The position numbers were made by a program, and so were the translations under genes. From an uncultured Collinsella sp. (GTDB lineage: Bacteria; Actinomycetota; Coriobacteriia; Coriobacteriales; Coriobacteriaceae), in NCBI GenBank assembly GCA_902470765.1, contig CABRHW010000003.1:62001-126000 (forward strand): 64,000 nucleotides of DNA, written 5' to 3'. The notes below the pieces were generated by a model that saw nothing but the letters and a program-made list of their open reading frames with translations, made no database searches and was not told the DNA's origin. Below are positions 1-9,247 of the stretch, in pieces. Every line of letters begins with the position of its first letter. Positions within the stretch are counted from its first letter, which is position 1.

Positions 1-92
1 CGTCGCTCCGAAAAAAGTTGCGCGGCGCTTTGGGATACGACCCGATTCGCAATCGGATTGGAGAGGGCTACGTTATGGAGGATGGAGAATGA
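1..92 (+). CDS. Response regulator, C-terminal end only
   Basis: An open frame from base 3 encodes about 29 residues ending in a run like LRGALGYDPIRNRIGEGYVM. This is the typical end of an OmpR/PhoB-type winged-helix DNA-binding domain, where a GxGY turn closes the wing. The stop codon overlaps the ATG of the histidine kinase (ATGA at 89-92), so the two genes are translationally coupled as a two-component system. The receiver domain lies outside the window. Its target genes cannot be seen. Confidence 0.7.
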   Translation, partial: SLRKKLRGALGYDPIRNRIGEGYVMEDGE

Positions 93-1240
93 AAGGGCTT
101 TCGCTGCAATGGCGCATAACGATTATGACGGCACTGCTCACGTGTGCGGCATGCGTGCTGACGAACTGCCTGGTCGGCTATACGGGCATGCGCTACATGG
201 ATGCCATCGGCAGCGACATCTCGGCCTTTAACGCAACCGGCGAAGATTCGCTCCAGGCGTTCGACCCAACGAAAGCGGCCCTCGATGACAAGGTCACAAT
301 CGTCGTAAATGACGCACAGGAGTCTTTTGGCACGACAGCCTGGTACATCACGGCTGGAGTCACACTCCTTGGCGGCGCGCTGGCATACTTTGTGAGCGGC
401 CGTGCACTCAAACCGCTACGGGCTTTTGCAGCTCAGGTTGAGCGTGTGCAGCCTGACAACCTAAGCGAAATCAGACTCAATGAAGATGTGCCCACCGAGC
501 TACAACGATGCAGCGCCTCTTTCAACGACATGATCGCTCGTCTTGGCGAAGGGTTCTCTGCACAGCGTCAGTTTACCGGCAACGCCGCACACGAGCTGCG
601 CACCCCGCTCGCCCTTATGCAAGCACAGATTGAACTATTCATCTCCGAGCACTCCGGTTTGCAACCCGAAACAGCCGAGCTGCTCGGCCTGCTACAAGAA
701 CAAACTGAGCGGATGTCGCGGATGACCAAGGTGTTGCTCGAGATGAGTGAGCTCCGCAGCGTTCCTTGCGAGGACGATGTTGAACTTGGTCCCTTGTCCG
801 AAGAGGTCCTCACCGACCTTGCGCCACTTGCCGAAAATAAGGGCATAGCCCTCAATTGTGCTGGAGACGCTTTAGTAATCGGGAGCGACACGCTCCTCTA
901 TCGGCTGGTGTTTAACCTGGTCGAAAATGCCATCCGTTACAGCCGCCCCGGCTCGACTGTCAACGTCTCCATCTGCGACAACAACAGCCGCGTGTTCCTG
1001 CGAGTCGAGGACCAGGGCCCGGGAATACCCAAGCAGTACCGCGAGAGCATCTTCCAACCGTTCTTTCGCCTGGATAAATCCCGCTGCAGGGCATACGGCG
1101 GCGCAGGACTCGGGCTAGCGCTTGTTTGGGAAATTGCAGCGCTTCACGGTGGCACGGTAGAGGTCGAAACAAGTTCCGAGAACGGGACCACTATGCTCGC
1201 AAGCCTTCCAAAACGATCCGCAGCATTAACCGAACAGTAA
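89..1240 (+). CDS. Membrane sensor histidine kinase
   Basis: A 383-residue two-component sensor. Transmembrane segments lie near residues 10-34 and 85-107 with a short extracytoplasmic loop of about 50 residues, followed by a HAMP linker (about 104-155). The H-box AAHELRTPLALMQ places the phospho-accepting His at 168. The ATPase domain shows the N-box NLVENAIRYS (about 277-286), the G1 box DQGPGIP and the G2 box GGAGLGLALVWEI. The gene overlaps the upstream response regulator by 4 bases, so it probably phosphorylates that partner. A strong hairpin follows it. The small sensor loop suggests an envelope or antimicrobial-peptide signal, but the ligand is unknown. Confidence 0.93.
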   Translation: MKGLSLQWRITIMTALLTCAACVLTNCLVGYTGMRYMDAIGSDISAFNATGEDSLQAFDPTKAALDDKVTIVVNDAQESFGTTAWYITAGVTLLGGALAYFVSGRALKPLRAFAAQVERVQPDNLSEIRLNEDVPTELQRCSASFNDMIARLGEGFSAQRQFTGNAAHELRTPLALMQAQIELFISEHSGLQPETAELLGLLQEQTERMSRMTKVLLEMSELRSVPCEDDVELGPLSEEVLTDLAPLAENKGIALNCAGDALVIGSDTLLYRLVFNLVENAIRYSRPGSTVNVSICDNNSRVFLRVEDQGPGIPKQYRESIFQPFFRLDKSRCRAYGGAGLGLALVWEIAALHGGTVEVETSSENGTTMLASLPKRSAALTEQ

Positions 1241-1246
1241 AACGAA

Positions 1247-1278
1247 AGGGGTCCCGCACACGTTTGCGCGGGACCCCT
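1247..1278. terminator. Bidirectional terminator
   Basis: A perfect 11-bp inverted repeat, AGGGGTCCCGC at 1247-1257 and its complement at 1268-1278, with a 10-base loop. It lies between the convergent histidine kinase and GMP synthase paralogue. The minus-strand side is followed by a T-rich run, so it fits intrinsic termination best for the minus-strand gene. Confidence 0.8.
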
Positions 1279-1313
1279 CTCCGTCAATGCAATTCGCCCA
1301 AAAGAGTAGAAGT

Positions 1314-2294
1314 TTACTCCCACTCGACCGTGCCGACAGGCTTAGGCGTGAGGTCGTAGCACACGCGGCAGATGCCGGGAACCTCGGCGGTGACGCGAGC
1401 GGTAATACGCTTGAGTAGCGCCCAATCGAGCTCGGGTACCTCGGCGGTCATGACGTCGACGGTGTTGATGCAGCGAATGATGCAGGGCCAGTCGTAGGCG
1501 CGCTTGCCCTCGCGCACGCCGGTGGCGCGGAAGTCGGGCACGACGGCAAAATACTGCCAGATGGTCAGACCGGCCTTGTCGATCTCCTCGCGCACGATGG
1601 CGTCGGCTTCGCGCAGCGCCTCAAGACGGTCGCGGGTGATGGCACCAAGGCAGCGAACGCCCAGGCCGGGACCGGGGAACGGCTGGCGCTCAACCATGTT
1701 CTCGGGCAGGCCGAGCTCGCGACCCACGACGCGGACCTCGTCCTTGTACAGCAGTTTGACGGGCTCGCAGAGCTCAAACTGCAGATCCTCGGGCAGACCG
1801 CCCACGTTGTGGTGAGCCTTCACGCCGTCTTGGGACTCCAGGATGTCGGGATAGATGGTGCCCTGGGCGAGGAAGCTGACCTCATCGCCAACCTTGCGGG
1901 CCTCCTCCTCGAACACGCGAATGAACTCGGCGCCGATAATCTTACGCTTGGCCTCGGGCTCCTCGACGTCCACGAGCTTGTCCAGGAAGCGATCTGTGGC
2001 GTCAACGTAAACCAGGTTGGCATCCATCTGATTCTTGAAGACGTCGACGACCTGCTCGCTCTCGCCCTTGCGCATCAGGCCGTGGTTAACATGCACGCAA
2101 ATGAGCTGCTTGCCGATGGCCTTGATGAGCAGGGCCGCGACAACCGAACTGTCGACACCACCGGAAAGAGCCAGCAGGACCTTTTTGTCGCCGATCTGCT
2201 CGCGGATTGCAGCGACCTGCTCTTCGATGAACGCCTGGGCAAGTTCGGGAGTGGTGATACGTACCATGTCGTCGGGACGCTTGTTGGGATCCAT
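1314..2294 (-). CDS. guaA: GMP synthase paralogue, ATP-pyrophosphatase and dimerisation domains only
   Basis: A 326-residue protein aligning with the C-terminal two thirds of GuaA. It has the PP-loop SGGVDSS at residues 44-50, the QGTIYPD segment, RQPFPGPGLG, and ends in TVEWE like full-length GuaA. The class I glutamine amidotransferase domain is absent, and the ATG is preceded by AAGGAG, so it is a genuine short gene and not a truncation artefact. Such a protein would aminate XMP with free ammonia or with a glutaminase partner encoded elsewhere, as in two-subunit archaeal GMP synthases. A complete guaA lies at 48873-50471. Whether this copy is active or specialised is unknown. Confidence 0.88.
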   Translation of the reverse strand: MDPNKRPDDMVRITTPELAQAFIEEQVAAIREQIGDKKVLLALSGGVDSSVVAALLIKAIGKQLICVHVNHGLMRKGESEQVVDVFKNQMDANLVYVDATDRFLDKLVDVEEPEAKRKIIGAEFIRVFEEEARKVGDEVSFLAQGTIYPDILESQDGVKAHHNVGGLPEDLQFELCEPVKLLYKDEVRVVGRELGLPENMVERQPFPGPGLGVRCLGAITRDRLEALREADAIVREEIDKAGLTIWQYFAVVPDFRATGVREGKRAYDWPCIIRCINTVDVMTAEVPELDWALLKRITARVTAEVPGICRVCYDLTPKPVGTVEWE

Positions 2295-2591
2295 GCAGAG
2301 CTCCTTCTCGGTTCGATGGAAATGCGCCGCGCGTATGCAGACGCACCGTCATATGACCTCATTATATGCAGAACGAGATACGTTTCCCATCGCTGCGACA
2401 GAGCTTTTTGCAGGGGCGGCAGTTTTTCTATATCCCAAGGTCAGCTAGACTTCGGTAGCCACCTTGGGAGCATCGCCAATAGACTCTTCCTTTATACGTT
2501 CGGCACAATCGTAGGCGATACCCACAAATTCCAGTCCCGAGCAACAAGAGTACAATTGCTGCTAGTGTTGCCAGCTGTTGGGAGATGGAAG

Positions 2592-3596
2592 ATGGACTGC
2601 GATGGCTACCCATGCGTTCCCATGCCGTTGATGTGCACCGCCTTTGTGCCGGGGCAGATTGACGCTGCGGTTGCAGGCATTTCCGACCCCGATTCACGCG
2701 CCATCGCCACGGCAGAAGCGCTGTACTTTCGCGGACAGGCCGCACTCGCCGCCAAGACAGCACGCCCCTATCTTGACGCCACCGACCCCGCACTGCGCTA
2801 TTCCGCATGCTTTATCTGCGGATATGCCAGTCTGTCGCTCAACCGTATCGCCGATGCCCGCCGTTGCCTTGCTGGCATCCTCGATACGCCGGCCGACGAG
2901 GAATCACCCGCCGTCCACGCCACGCATATCCTGTTCGCCTCGGCCGCGAGCGTCCTGCTGCAGTTGCCTTCCCCGTATTCTGCCGAAGAGTTTTATCCGC
3001 TTGCGGCGCATCTGCCCGAAGGCCTGCGCCTGTTCGCCAGCTACGTGATGGCGCATGCCCTGTACCTGCGCGGCGAATATGGCCGCAGTCTGGGCATGGC
3101 GGAAAACGCCCTGATCATGAAACAGGGAAGCTATCCCATCTCGGAACTGTTCCTGCACCTGGCAGCTTCCATGGCCTGCATGAGTCTCAAAGACGTCGAC
3201 GCCGCAAGAACGCATTTCGGAGCTGCTTGGAACATTGCGCGTCCCGACGGCCTTATCGAGCTCATCGGCGAGCACCACGGCCTTTTACAGGGGCTCATCG
3301 AGGCGTGCCTAAAAACGCAATACCCCGACGACTTCGCACGCATCATCGAGATCACGTACCGCTTCAGCTACGGCTGGCGGCGCATCCACAACCCCGATTC
3401 GGGCGAGGACGTTGCCGACGATTTAACGACCACAGAGTTCACCATGGCCATGCTCGCCTGCCGCGGATGGACCAACGCTGAAATCGCACGCCATATGGGA
3501 GTATCGCCGGGCACCGTCAAAAACCGCCTATCCGGCGTATACGCAAAGCTTGGCATCGGCACACGCGCCGAGCTGGTCGCGCACATGTTGCGTTAG
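2592..3596 (+). CDS. LuxR-family transcriptional regulator with helical N-terminal region
   Basis: About 334 residues. The C-terminus carries a LuxR/FixJ helix-turn-helix: TNAEIARHMGVSPGTVKNRL and then YAKLGIGTRAELV. The preceding 250 residues are alpha-helical and rich in Ala and Leu, resembling TPR-like sensor regions of large LuxR regulators, but no ATP-binding domain is present. The open frame continues upstream antisense to the GMP synthase gene, which is not coding. The ATG at 2592 with GGGAGATGGAAG before it is the likeliest start; ATGs at 2622 and 2631 are alternatives. It lies just upstream of, and codirectional with, a giant surface protein that it may control. Confidence 0.82.
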   Translation: MDCDGYPCVPMPLMCTAFVPGQIDAAVAGISDPDSRAIATAEALYFRGQAALAAKTARPYLDATDPALRYSACFICGYASLSLNRIADARRCLAGILDTPADEESPAVHATHILFASAASVLLQLPSPYSAEEFYPLAAHLPEGLRLFASYVMAHALYLRGEYGRSLGMAENALIMKQGSYPISELFLHLAASMACMSLKDVDAARTHFGAAWNIARPDGLIELIGEHHGLLQGLIEACLKTQYPDDFARIIEITYRFSYGWRRIHNPDSGEDVADDLTTTEFTMAMLACRGWTNAEIARHMGVSPGTVKNRLSGVYAKLGIGTRAELVAHMLR

Positions 3597-3751
3597 CGAC
3601 CGGGCTGCCAAGCGCATCGAACGCGTTCCGGAACCCGGCGCTTCGCTCGATCAATTTGGACATTTTGACCCTTGAACGGCACTACCGCCATGAAGCGTCT
3701 TCTCGCAAAATTGGATTATTTCCACCGATATTTGCGGGATGGGAGCCCAAG

Positions 3752-6700
3752 ATGCTTGATCGCCGTTCGTTACTTGTTGCTGGAGCGTCCTCGCTGGCGA
3801 GCATTATGTTGCCTCGCGTGCCGGGAAGCGAAAATGCCTTCCTGCTGCCGTTCGCGCCCACCGCGGCCTATGCCGACGAAGAAGACCCCTTCAAGGTGCT
3901 CGTTCTCTCGCGCACCATGTTTGGTGTGGTCGTGGTCGACGTCGCCAACAAGAATACGCCCATCGCAGGTGCCCAGGTCACGCTCACATCGCGCTATGCC
4001 GTAGGCAAGCAGCTAACCGCCACGACCGATGACGAAGGCACGGCCATCTTTGAGGTCGCCCCTCTTTCGGAAGGCTACGTGGACGAGGCAACGCTCCTTG
4101 ACGCGTACGACTTTAACGGCGGCATCTCCATTAGCATGGCGGGCTACCGTGATGTCGAGATTCCCCTTGCGCGTATCCAGGGCGGCACCGCCATAACCGC
4201 ACCCACACGTCCGCTTTCCGACGGCGAGCCGTACTTCCGCCAGCTCACGTTCGACGAATGGGACATCCAGTACGCCGACGCCACGTTTATGGCAATGCCA
4301 GCGGACGAAGCAGCAAACGACCAGCCCGACACGCACGCTTTTACCGTGCAGGCTCATCTGCCGCAGGGCGGGCAGGCAACATTGCATATCAATAAAGTGA
4401 TGCCCGCTGCGGGCAGCTCAACCGAAACCGTCACGCAGATTGGTCAGATCAAGGCCAGCACATCGGGCGCGGATAGTCTGGCGACGTTCACACTCGAAGA
4501 CAAGTTCCTCGATGCAGCGTCGAGCCTTCTGGAAGAAGGATGCAAGCTGCGCTTTGTCCTCGACTACCAGGGCAAAACCTACACGCTCTCCTCCCCCATG
4601 GCCGTTGTTACCGCGCCGGCGGCAAAGGCGGAATCCGGATCGCCCACTATCGTCCCCACCACTATGGACCAAGAGATCACTCCGTTTGATTTCCCCGCAT
4701 CGTTTCCCGGCATCGGTGGTAATAAGTTCACGTGCTGGATGCCCACATTTCCGATCCTCTTCGATTTCTCGTTTGCTGGATACGTGCTGTTTGGCGGAGG
4801 ATACAAACCAGCCAGCTATATGAACGATTCGGGCAATCCGGATCCGGAGTACTGGAAGAAGTCACCGCGCGAGTCGGGCGCCAAGCAGGCAAACCGCTAC
4901 CTCGACGAAATGGAGGGGAAGTGGAATCAGTACAAGAGTATGAGTGCCGGTTCGGGCACCGATCCAAGAAACACCAAGCTCCTTCGCCACCATTGCACGC
5001 CGCTGTTCACGATGGATATCGCCACACAGCTGTACGGCTCGCTTGCCTACGATTGGGTGGGCAAAACCTGGGGTAACAACAACGACCCCGCATACGGCAA
5101 TATTAAGGCCCTCTTCCAGGTAAGAACCGACCTCAATTGGACCGAGCAGTTTACCCTAGGACCGGTGCCATTTTTCCTAAACGTCAACCCTTGGGTGCTG
5201 GCGAAGCTGGCGCTCGCTGTGGGTGCCCACACGCACGGCAGCGGCGCGGCGTTTTTTAAAAACATTTCGCTCGACTATTCAAACACGTCGGGCTCGTTCA
5301 CCATCCAGATCGGGCTTGCCGTCACCTTTGGCGCCGGCGTTGCAGGCGTCGCTTCGTCTGCCGTGCGCGGTGCTGCATCCCTCACGCTGTTCATTGGGTA
5401 CGAGAAGGCAGATGGACACCAGCTTCCGCGGCTGCGCGTAGGTGCAGACGTCGATGTCGATGTGATACTCCAGTTCGTAATGTTCAAGTGGACCACCAAG
5501 GCTTGGTCGGGGTCGTGGCCCACACTCATCGATTCGTGGAATATGTCGGCGAACAATGGCGACCAGTATGTACTCCAGCGCTCTGAGCTGGCATTGGGTG
5601 GAAATACGCCTTATACGTTGGATGCCTGCTTCGGCACGCCCGGCAACGCCGAGGCAGGTGGTGTGCCGCAATTTATCGCATCGGCCACCATCGTCACCAA
5701 CGCCGAGCTGCTCACACGCGCCGAGGTTAAGGCTACTGCCGCAAACGTCGCGCCTACCGTACGCGATTGGAACCGGGCGGTCACGCGCATTGAGCTCGAG
5801 GCGGATGCAGAAAGCGACGACACGGGACAGATCGAGCATTTCGTCCATGCACTGATAGAGGACGACGACAACGCCGCGCCGATGTATAAGTACGCCTATA
5901 TCGGGCAGCCGACGAACGCCGTTGCGGACCCCAACGCCAATTCTGCCGGTGTATCGGAGGACGAGCGTGGCGGCATCAAGCCCTCGAGCGACAACGTGCT
6001 GTTTACTGGCGTGCTCAGCGAAGCTCACATGAAGCTGGCAATGATTGCCGGCGCAGAATGCCTATTCCGTATCGCCTCGGTGCGCTACGGCGAGAATGGC
6101 CGCTCGCGCCTAGTGGTGCACACAAAGGCAAACGGCACGTGGTCCGCTCCCGCGCCCGTGGACTTTCCCCTTGGGTTTGGCGAGGGCGACGTGGAGCGCG
6201 ACGGCATATACGATTACGACTTCGACGTAGTGGAATATACGGACGGAAGAGGAAACCAAGACGCCTACGTGTTGCTGGTCTCGGGCGAGCGCCGCGACGG
6301 CGACAACACCCCTTTCGATGCGGCGAGCACATCCGGCATACTGTCCGTTGTGCGCCTGCACATAAGCAACGACGGAGTTCGCGTGATATCGCACACGTCG
6401 TGGCGCAGCATCTCGCGCGGCCGCCTTCAGGAGGATGGCTACCATTGCCTGCAGTGCCCGCGCATCACGGTAGGCAAGACGCTGGTCGACGGACGCCTGT
6501 CGGGTGCCTACCTCCACCGCCGCGGAACCACCGCAGAAAAGGCGCTCGGCAGCGAGGCCGAGGTTGCGCTAGAATGCTTTACCCTGTGGTCGGATGATTT
6601 GGGCGACAGCCTGACGTTCCGCCAAGTTCTTCGCTTTCCGCAGGCACCGTCGAGTATCGAGCTGAGCGAGCCCGAGAATATCAACGGCAAAATGGTGGTG

Positions 6701-8119
6701 CCCGTTGCGTACGAGACCGCAGACGGTTGCGGCTGCGCATCGTACGCCGTGATCGGCCAGTCCATTGCGGGCTGGGGCGTTATGCCACCAGACGCCACGG
6801 TACCCCATGCGGTGCCGTGGCCGCAACATTCGGGCTTTTTGGCCACCGTCAACGAGCAGCTGCAGCATATTACTTGGACGCGAGGCGCATCGGCATTTGC
6901 AACGCAGCCCGTGGGTGCCGCAGGCTGTGGCCCGGCGTCGTTTAGCGTAAGCAACAACGGCAGGTGCGTGCTCTATGTAGAGAACACCGATGGCAAGGTG
7001 GGACAAACCTACGACGAAGAAGGCAACCCGGTAGCAGTGATGGGCAAGCACTTCCGCATCTTCGCCAGCACCTTGGCAGGCGATCTGTTCACGGAGCCGT
7101 TCGTGATGTGCGAGCTGGACCATCCCGTCGATCAGATAACGACATTTTTGACGTCGGGAGGCATGCTCTCCGCGCTCGCCACGCACATTGTGAGCGCGGA
7201 GAAGAGCGAGGCAGAGCTGCACAGCATCGAAGTGCCCTTGGTGGCGTGTGCCACTCCGACGGGCGCGGTCGCTACCTCAGGCGCGGTGGTGCCCGGAGCA
7301 GCAGGCGAATCCTTCATGGTCACGGTGCGAAACGACGGCAACACTTTGCTGACCGCCGGCACGATCGATCTGTACCGAGAGGGCTCCAGCCAGCCGTTCT
7401 CCAGCGCATCCATCGGATTCGGAGCGAACGCACGCATGGCTTCGATCTACGATCCAGAGCTTGCCGAAGATACTTCGGCCAACGACATGGCACACGTAAA
7501 GTACGCGCTCGAGACGCTGGGCGCGCGTTTTGCAACGCACCCGCTGGTAGCCGACAACGGCAACGCCGTGCTGGCACCGGGTTGCACGGCACAGTTCCGC
7601 ATGAGCTTCGCCATCCCCGAGAGTTGGAGCGACGAAGTGGGCAAACGCGTAACGCTGTATGCGAAGGCACGTAATCTGGTGGCGCTCGATCCCGTGACGC
7701 TCGAGGAAATCCGACCCGGCGCAAACTCGACGCTGGGTGCCGTACTGCACGAGCTTCATATGCCCGACGCGGCATGCGAACGCTCAGAAGTGCAGGTCGG
7801 CGTATGCGACAGCGCGGATACGACAGGACTTCACGACGCCCCGATGACAGTAGACGGCGATGGTGGCTCGAGTGGAGGTGGTTCCGACGGAAGCAGCTCC
7901 GGTGGCGGCAGTGGCTCTGGCAGCGGCAAGGATCACGGCAATAACAAGCGCTCCGGAAAAGCGGGCGCGCTCGCCGGCACGGGCGACAGCAACGTCCCCC
8001 TAACCGCAGCCGCAGCAGCACTCGCCGCAGCTGGTGCCGGCCTTGTCGCCTACAGCGCCCGCCGCACGGCGCTCGAAAAAGACACCGCCAATGAGGTCAA
8101 TTCGGATAGGCCTCGCTAG
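3752..8119 (+). CDS. Large sortase-anchored surface protein with Tat-like signal
   Basis: About 1455 residues from an ATG preceded by GGGAGCCC. The N-terminus MLDRRSLLVAGASSLASIML has a twin-arginine-like motif and a hydrophobic core, with a plausible cleavage after AYA near residue 41. Residues about 50-100 look like a carboxypeptidase-regulatory/CNA-B-like beta sandwich (IAGAQVTLTS, then TDDEGTAIFEV). The long middle part is beta-rich and not recognised. The end has a Gly/Ser-rich spacer, then LAGTG near residue 1407, an Ala-rich membrane segment and an arginine pair, a variant of the LPXTG cell-wall sorting signal. It is probably an exported, wall-attached adhesin or binding protein. No catalytic motif was identified. 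Confidence 0.85.
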   Translation: MLDRRSLLVAGASSLASIMLPRVPGSENAFLLPFAPTAAYADEEDPFKVLVLSRTMFGVVVVDVANKNTPIAGAQVTLTSRYAVGKQLTATTDDEGTAIFEVAPLSEGYVDEATLLDAYDFNGGISISMAGYRDVEIPLARIQGGTAITAPTRPLSDGEPYFRQLTFDEWDIQYADATFMAMPADEAANDQPDTHAFTVQAHLPQGGQATLHINKVMPAAGSSTETVTQIGQIKASTSGADSLATFTLEDKFLDAASSLLEEGCKLRFVLDYQGKTYTLSSPMAVVTAPAAKAESGSPTIVPTTMDQEITPFDFPASFPGIGGNKFTCWMPTFPILFDFSFAGYVLFGGGYKPASYMNDSGNPDPEYWKKSPRESGAKQANRYLDEMEGKWNQYKSMSAGSGTDPRNTKLLRHHCTPLFTMDIATQLYGSLAYDWVGKTWGNNNDPAYGNIKALFQVRTDLNWTEQFTLGPVPFFLNVNPWVLAKLALAVGAHTHGSGAAFFKNISLDYSNTSGSFTIQIGLAVTFGAGVAGVASSAVRGAASLTLFIGYEKADGHQLPRLRVGADVDVDVILQFVMFKWTTKAWSGSWPTLIDSWNMSANNGDQYVLQRSELALGGNTPYTLDACFGTPGNAEAGGVPQFIASATIVTNAELLTRAEVKATAANVAPTVRDWNRAVTRIELEADAESDDTGQIEHFVHALIEDDDNAAPMYKYAYIGQPTNAVADPNANSAGVSEDERGGIKPSSDNVLFTGVLSEAHMKLAMIAGAECLFRIASVRYGENGRSRLVVHTKANGTWSAPAPVDFPLGFGEGDVERDGIYDYDFDVVEYTDGRGNQDAYVLLVSGERRDGDNTPFDAASTSGILSVVRLHISNDGVRVISHTSWRSISRGRLQEDGYHCLQCPRITVGKTLVDGRLSGAYLHRRGTTAEKALGSEAEVALECFTLWSDDLGDSLTFRQVLRFPQAPSSIELSEPENINGKMVVPVAYETADGCGCASYAVIGQSIAGWGVMPPDATVPHAVPWPQHSGFLATVNEQLQHITWTRGASAFATQPVGAAGCGPASFSVSNNGRCVLYVENTDGKVGQTYDEEGNPVAVMGKHFRIFASTLAGDLFTEPFVMCELDHPVDQITTFLTSGGMLSALATHIVSAEKSEAELHSIEVPLVACATPTGAVATSGAVVPGAAGESFMVTVRNDGNTLLTAGTIDLYREGSSQPFSSASIGFGANARMASIYDPELAEDTSANDMAHVKYALETLGARFATHPLVADNGNAVLAPGCTAQFRMSFAIPESWSDEVGKRVTLYAKARNLVALDPVTLEEIRPGANSTLGAVLHELHMPDAACERSEVQVGVCDSADTTGLHDAPMTVDGDGGSSGGGSDGSSSGGGSGSGSGKDHGNNKRSGKAGALAGTGDSNVPLTAAAAALAAAGAGLVAYSARRTALEKDTANEVNSDRPR

Positions 8120-8168
8120 CTCCTAGTTACTTTTGTGAGAGACGCTGAATCGGCTCATCGAACATCAA

Positions 8169-8204
8169 AATGGGCTGGTTCTGGATACCCAGAGCCAGCC
8201 CATT
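8169..8204. terminator. Convergent terminator hairpin
   Basis: An inverted repeat, AATGGGCTGG at 8169-8178 and CCAGCCCATT at 8195-8204, extended by an imperfect inner stem. It lies between the surface protein and the convergent minus-strand membrane protein. An A-rich run on its left gives a U-tract for the minus-strand transcript. Confidence 0.7.
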
Positions 8205-8209
8205 GCACA

Positions 8210-8794
8210 TTAAATGTCGTCTGAGGAGTCGAGTTCTGCCTCGAGCTTGGCACGGCGTCTTTTCGCCGTGAAAAACGTTGCGCACAGGACAGCAAACGTG
8301 GCCGCGAAAATCGTCGCACCGCAGAACACGCCCGTGGCCAGGTTCGCCAACCAAAAGACGCTTTCGAGCGGTACGATCTGCGCCTCAGCGACACAGCGCA
8401 TTGCGGCAATAACAAGCGCGAACGCGGTGCCGCAAAGACCGCTGACAAGCAGGAAATATCCAACAGGAAGATGCTCGGTTTGCCCAAAACGATTGGTATC
8501 GACATAGCCCTTCCGCGTTTGCAGTCCTGCACAAATCAACATCACGAGAACGAGCCACAAATACATGGCCGCCTCGAACGGCGTTGCAAAGCCATGCGGC
8601 ATTTCACTGGCGTCGCTGTGAACCCACGCAACCTGTCGAGCTATAAACTGGTAGAAAAAGATCATCAACATGCCAAACGAAAGCAGCACGAAACCAATCT
8701 TGTAGATCTTCGCGTTCTCAGCCTCCAGGCGTTCATCCTTTGGGTCGGCATATTCACGCCACTTTTGCACGATTTTCAGATCTTCATATTTCAT
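8210..8794 (-). CDS. Four-helix membrane protein of unknown function
   Basis: A 194-residue protein with about four hydrophobic segments (around residues 32-52, 72-92, 112-135 and 150-172) between a charged N-terminal region (YEDLKIVQKWREYADPKDER) and a basic tail ending in acidic residues. It begins 9 bases after an XRE repressor with its own AGGAG, so the two form an operon. Small integral membrane proteins downstream of a one-domain XRE regulator are a common arrangement in Firmicutes and Coriobacteria, but their role is unknown. I do not recognise the family with certainty. Confidence 0.75.
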   Translation of the reverse strand: MKYEDLKIVQKWREYADPKDERLEAENAKIYKIGFVLLSFGMLMIFFYQFIARQVAWVHSDASEMPHGFATPFEAAMYLWLVLVMLICAGLQTRKGYVDTNRFGQTEHLPVGYFLLVSGLCGTAFALVIAAMRCVAEAQIVPLESVFWLANLATGVFCGATIFAATFAVLCATFFTAKRRRAKLEAELDSSDDI

Positions 8795-8803
8795 AGTGAA
8801 CTC

Positions 8804-9034
8804 CTAAAGAGTATTAGGGTCGGCGTCGGTTTCGTCTTCCCAAAACAGATCGTTCAACGTCACGTGCAGCGCTTTGCAGATGGCCACGCACAAGTTGAGC
8901 GTGGGGTTGTAGCCGCCCGCCTCGATAAGGCCGATGGTTTGGCGCGTAACGCCCACGGCTTGGGCTAAATCGGCTTGCGAAAGGCCAGCCGCCGCGCGCG
9001 CCGCCTTCATGCGGAGGTTCTTTTTGCCCGGCAT
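8804..9034 (-). CDS. XRE-family small transcriptional regulator
   Basis: A 76-residue protein made almost entirely of a Cro/C1 helix-turn-helix: MKAARAAAGLSQADLAQAVG, then VTRQTIGLIEAGGYNPTLNL. It resembles YgzD/PF01381-type regulators that precede membrane proteins. The ATG at 9034 is chosen because AAAGGAG lies 6 bases upstream; the open frame extends further upstream but lacks a ribosome site. It probably represses its own operon with the membrane protein at 8210-8794. The AT-rich upstream region holds a short palindrome, AGATAT/ATATCT at 9103-9119, that could be its operator. Confidence 0.88.
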   Translation of the reverse strand: MPGKKNLRMKAARAAAGLSQADLAQAVGVTRQTIGLIEAGGYNPTLNLCVAICKALHVTLNDLFWEDETDADPNTL

Positions 9035-9184
9035 GGAACTCCTTTCGTAGTAATGGACAAATATCCGTTGCAACATGACGGAAATATATTGCATCAATCA
9101 AAAGATATCAACTATATCTGTCATTATGGAAATCATGTTCGCCATCGCCATGTGGACATAACAATTTCGATTCGCTATTCAAAC

Positions 9185-9221
9185 TTACTCGGAGAAAACC
9201 GACTCGGTTTTGTCCGAGTAA
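9185..9221. repeat. Long inverted repeat, terminator or operator
   Basis: Two 18-base arms (9185-9202 and 9204-9221) that are reverse complements except for one base, separated by a single base. The arms begin TTACTCGGA and end TCCGAGTAA. The repeat lies about 27 bases past the stop of the minus-strand ATPase gene and upstream of the XRE promoter region. It could be a terminator, although there is no clear T-run, or a binding site. Confidence 0.55.
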
Positions 9222-9247
9222 ACGCGAGCGTAAACTATCACTGTCCG

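Noticed and set aside
1314..1330. The end of the GMP synthase paralogue as a further attachment site
   Set aside because: The similarity to the guaA core comes from conserved Val/Ile-Glu-Trp-Glu codons. The core differs and there are no mobile genes beside it.
1809..2591. A 5' extension of the LuxR-type gene across the GMP synthase paralogue
   Set aside because: The added residues are antisense to a conserved enzyme; a start at 2592 with a ribosome site is adequate.
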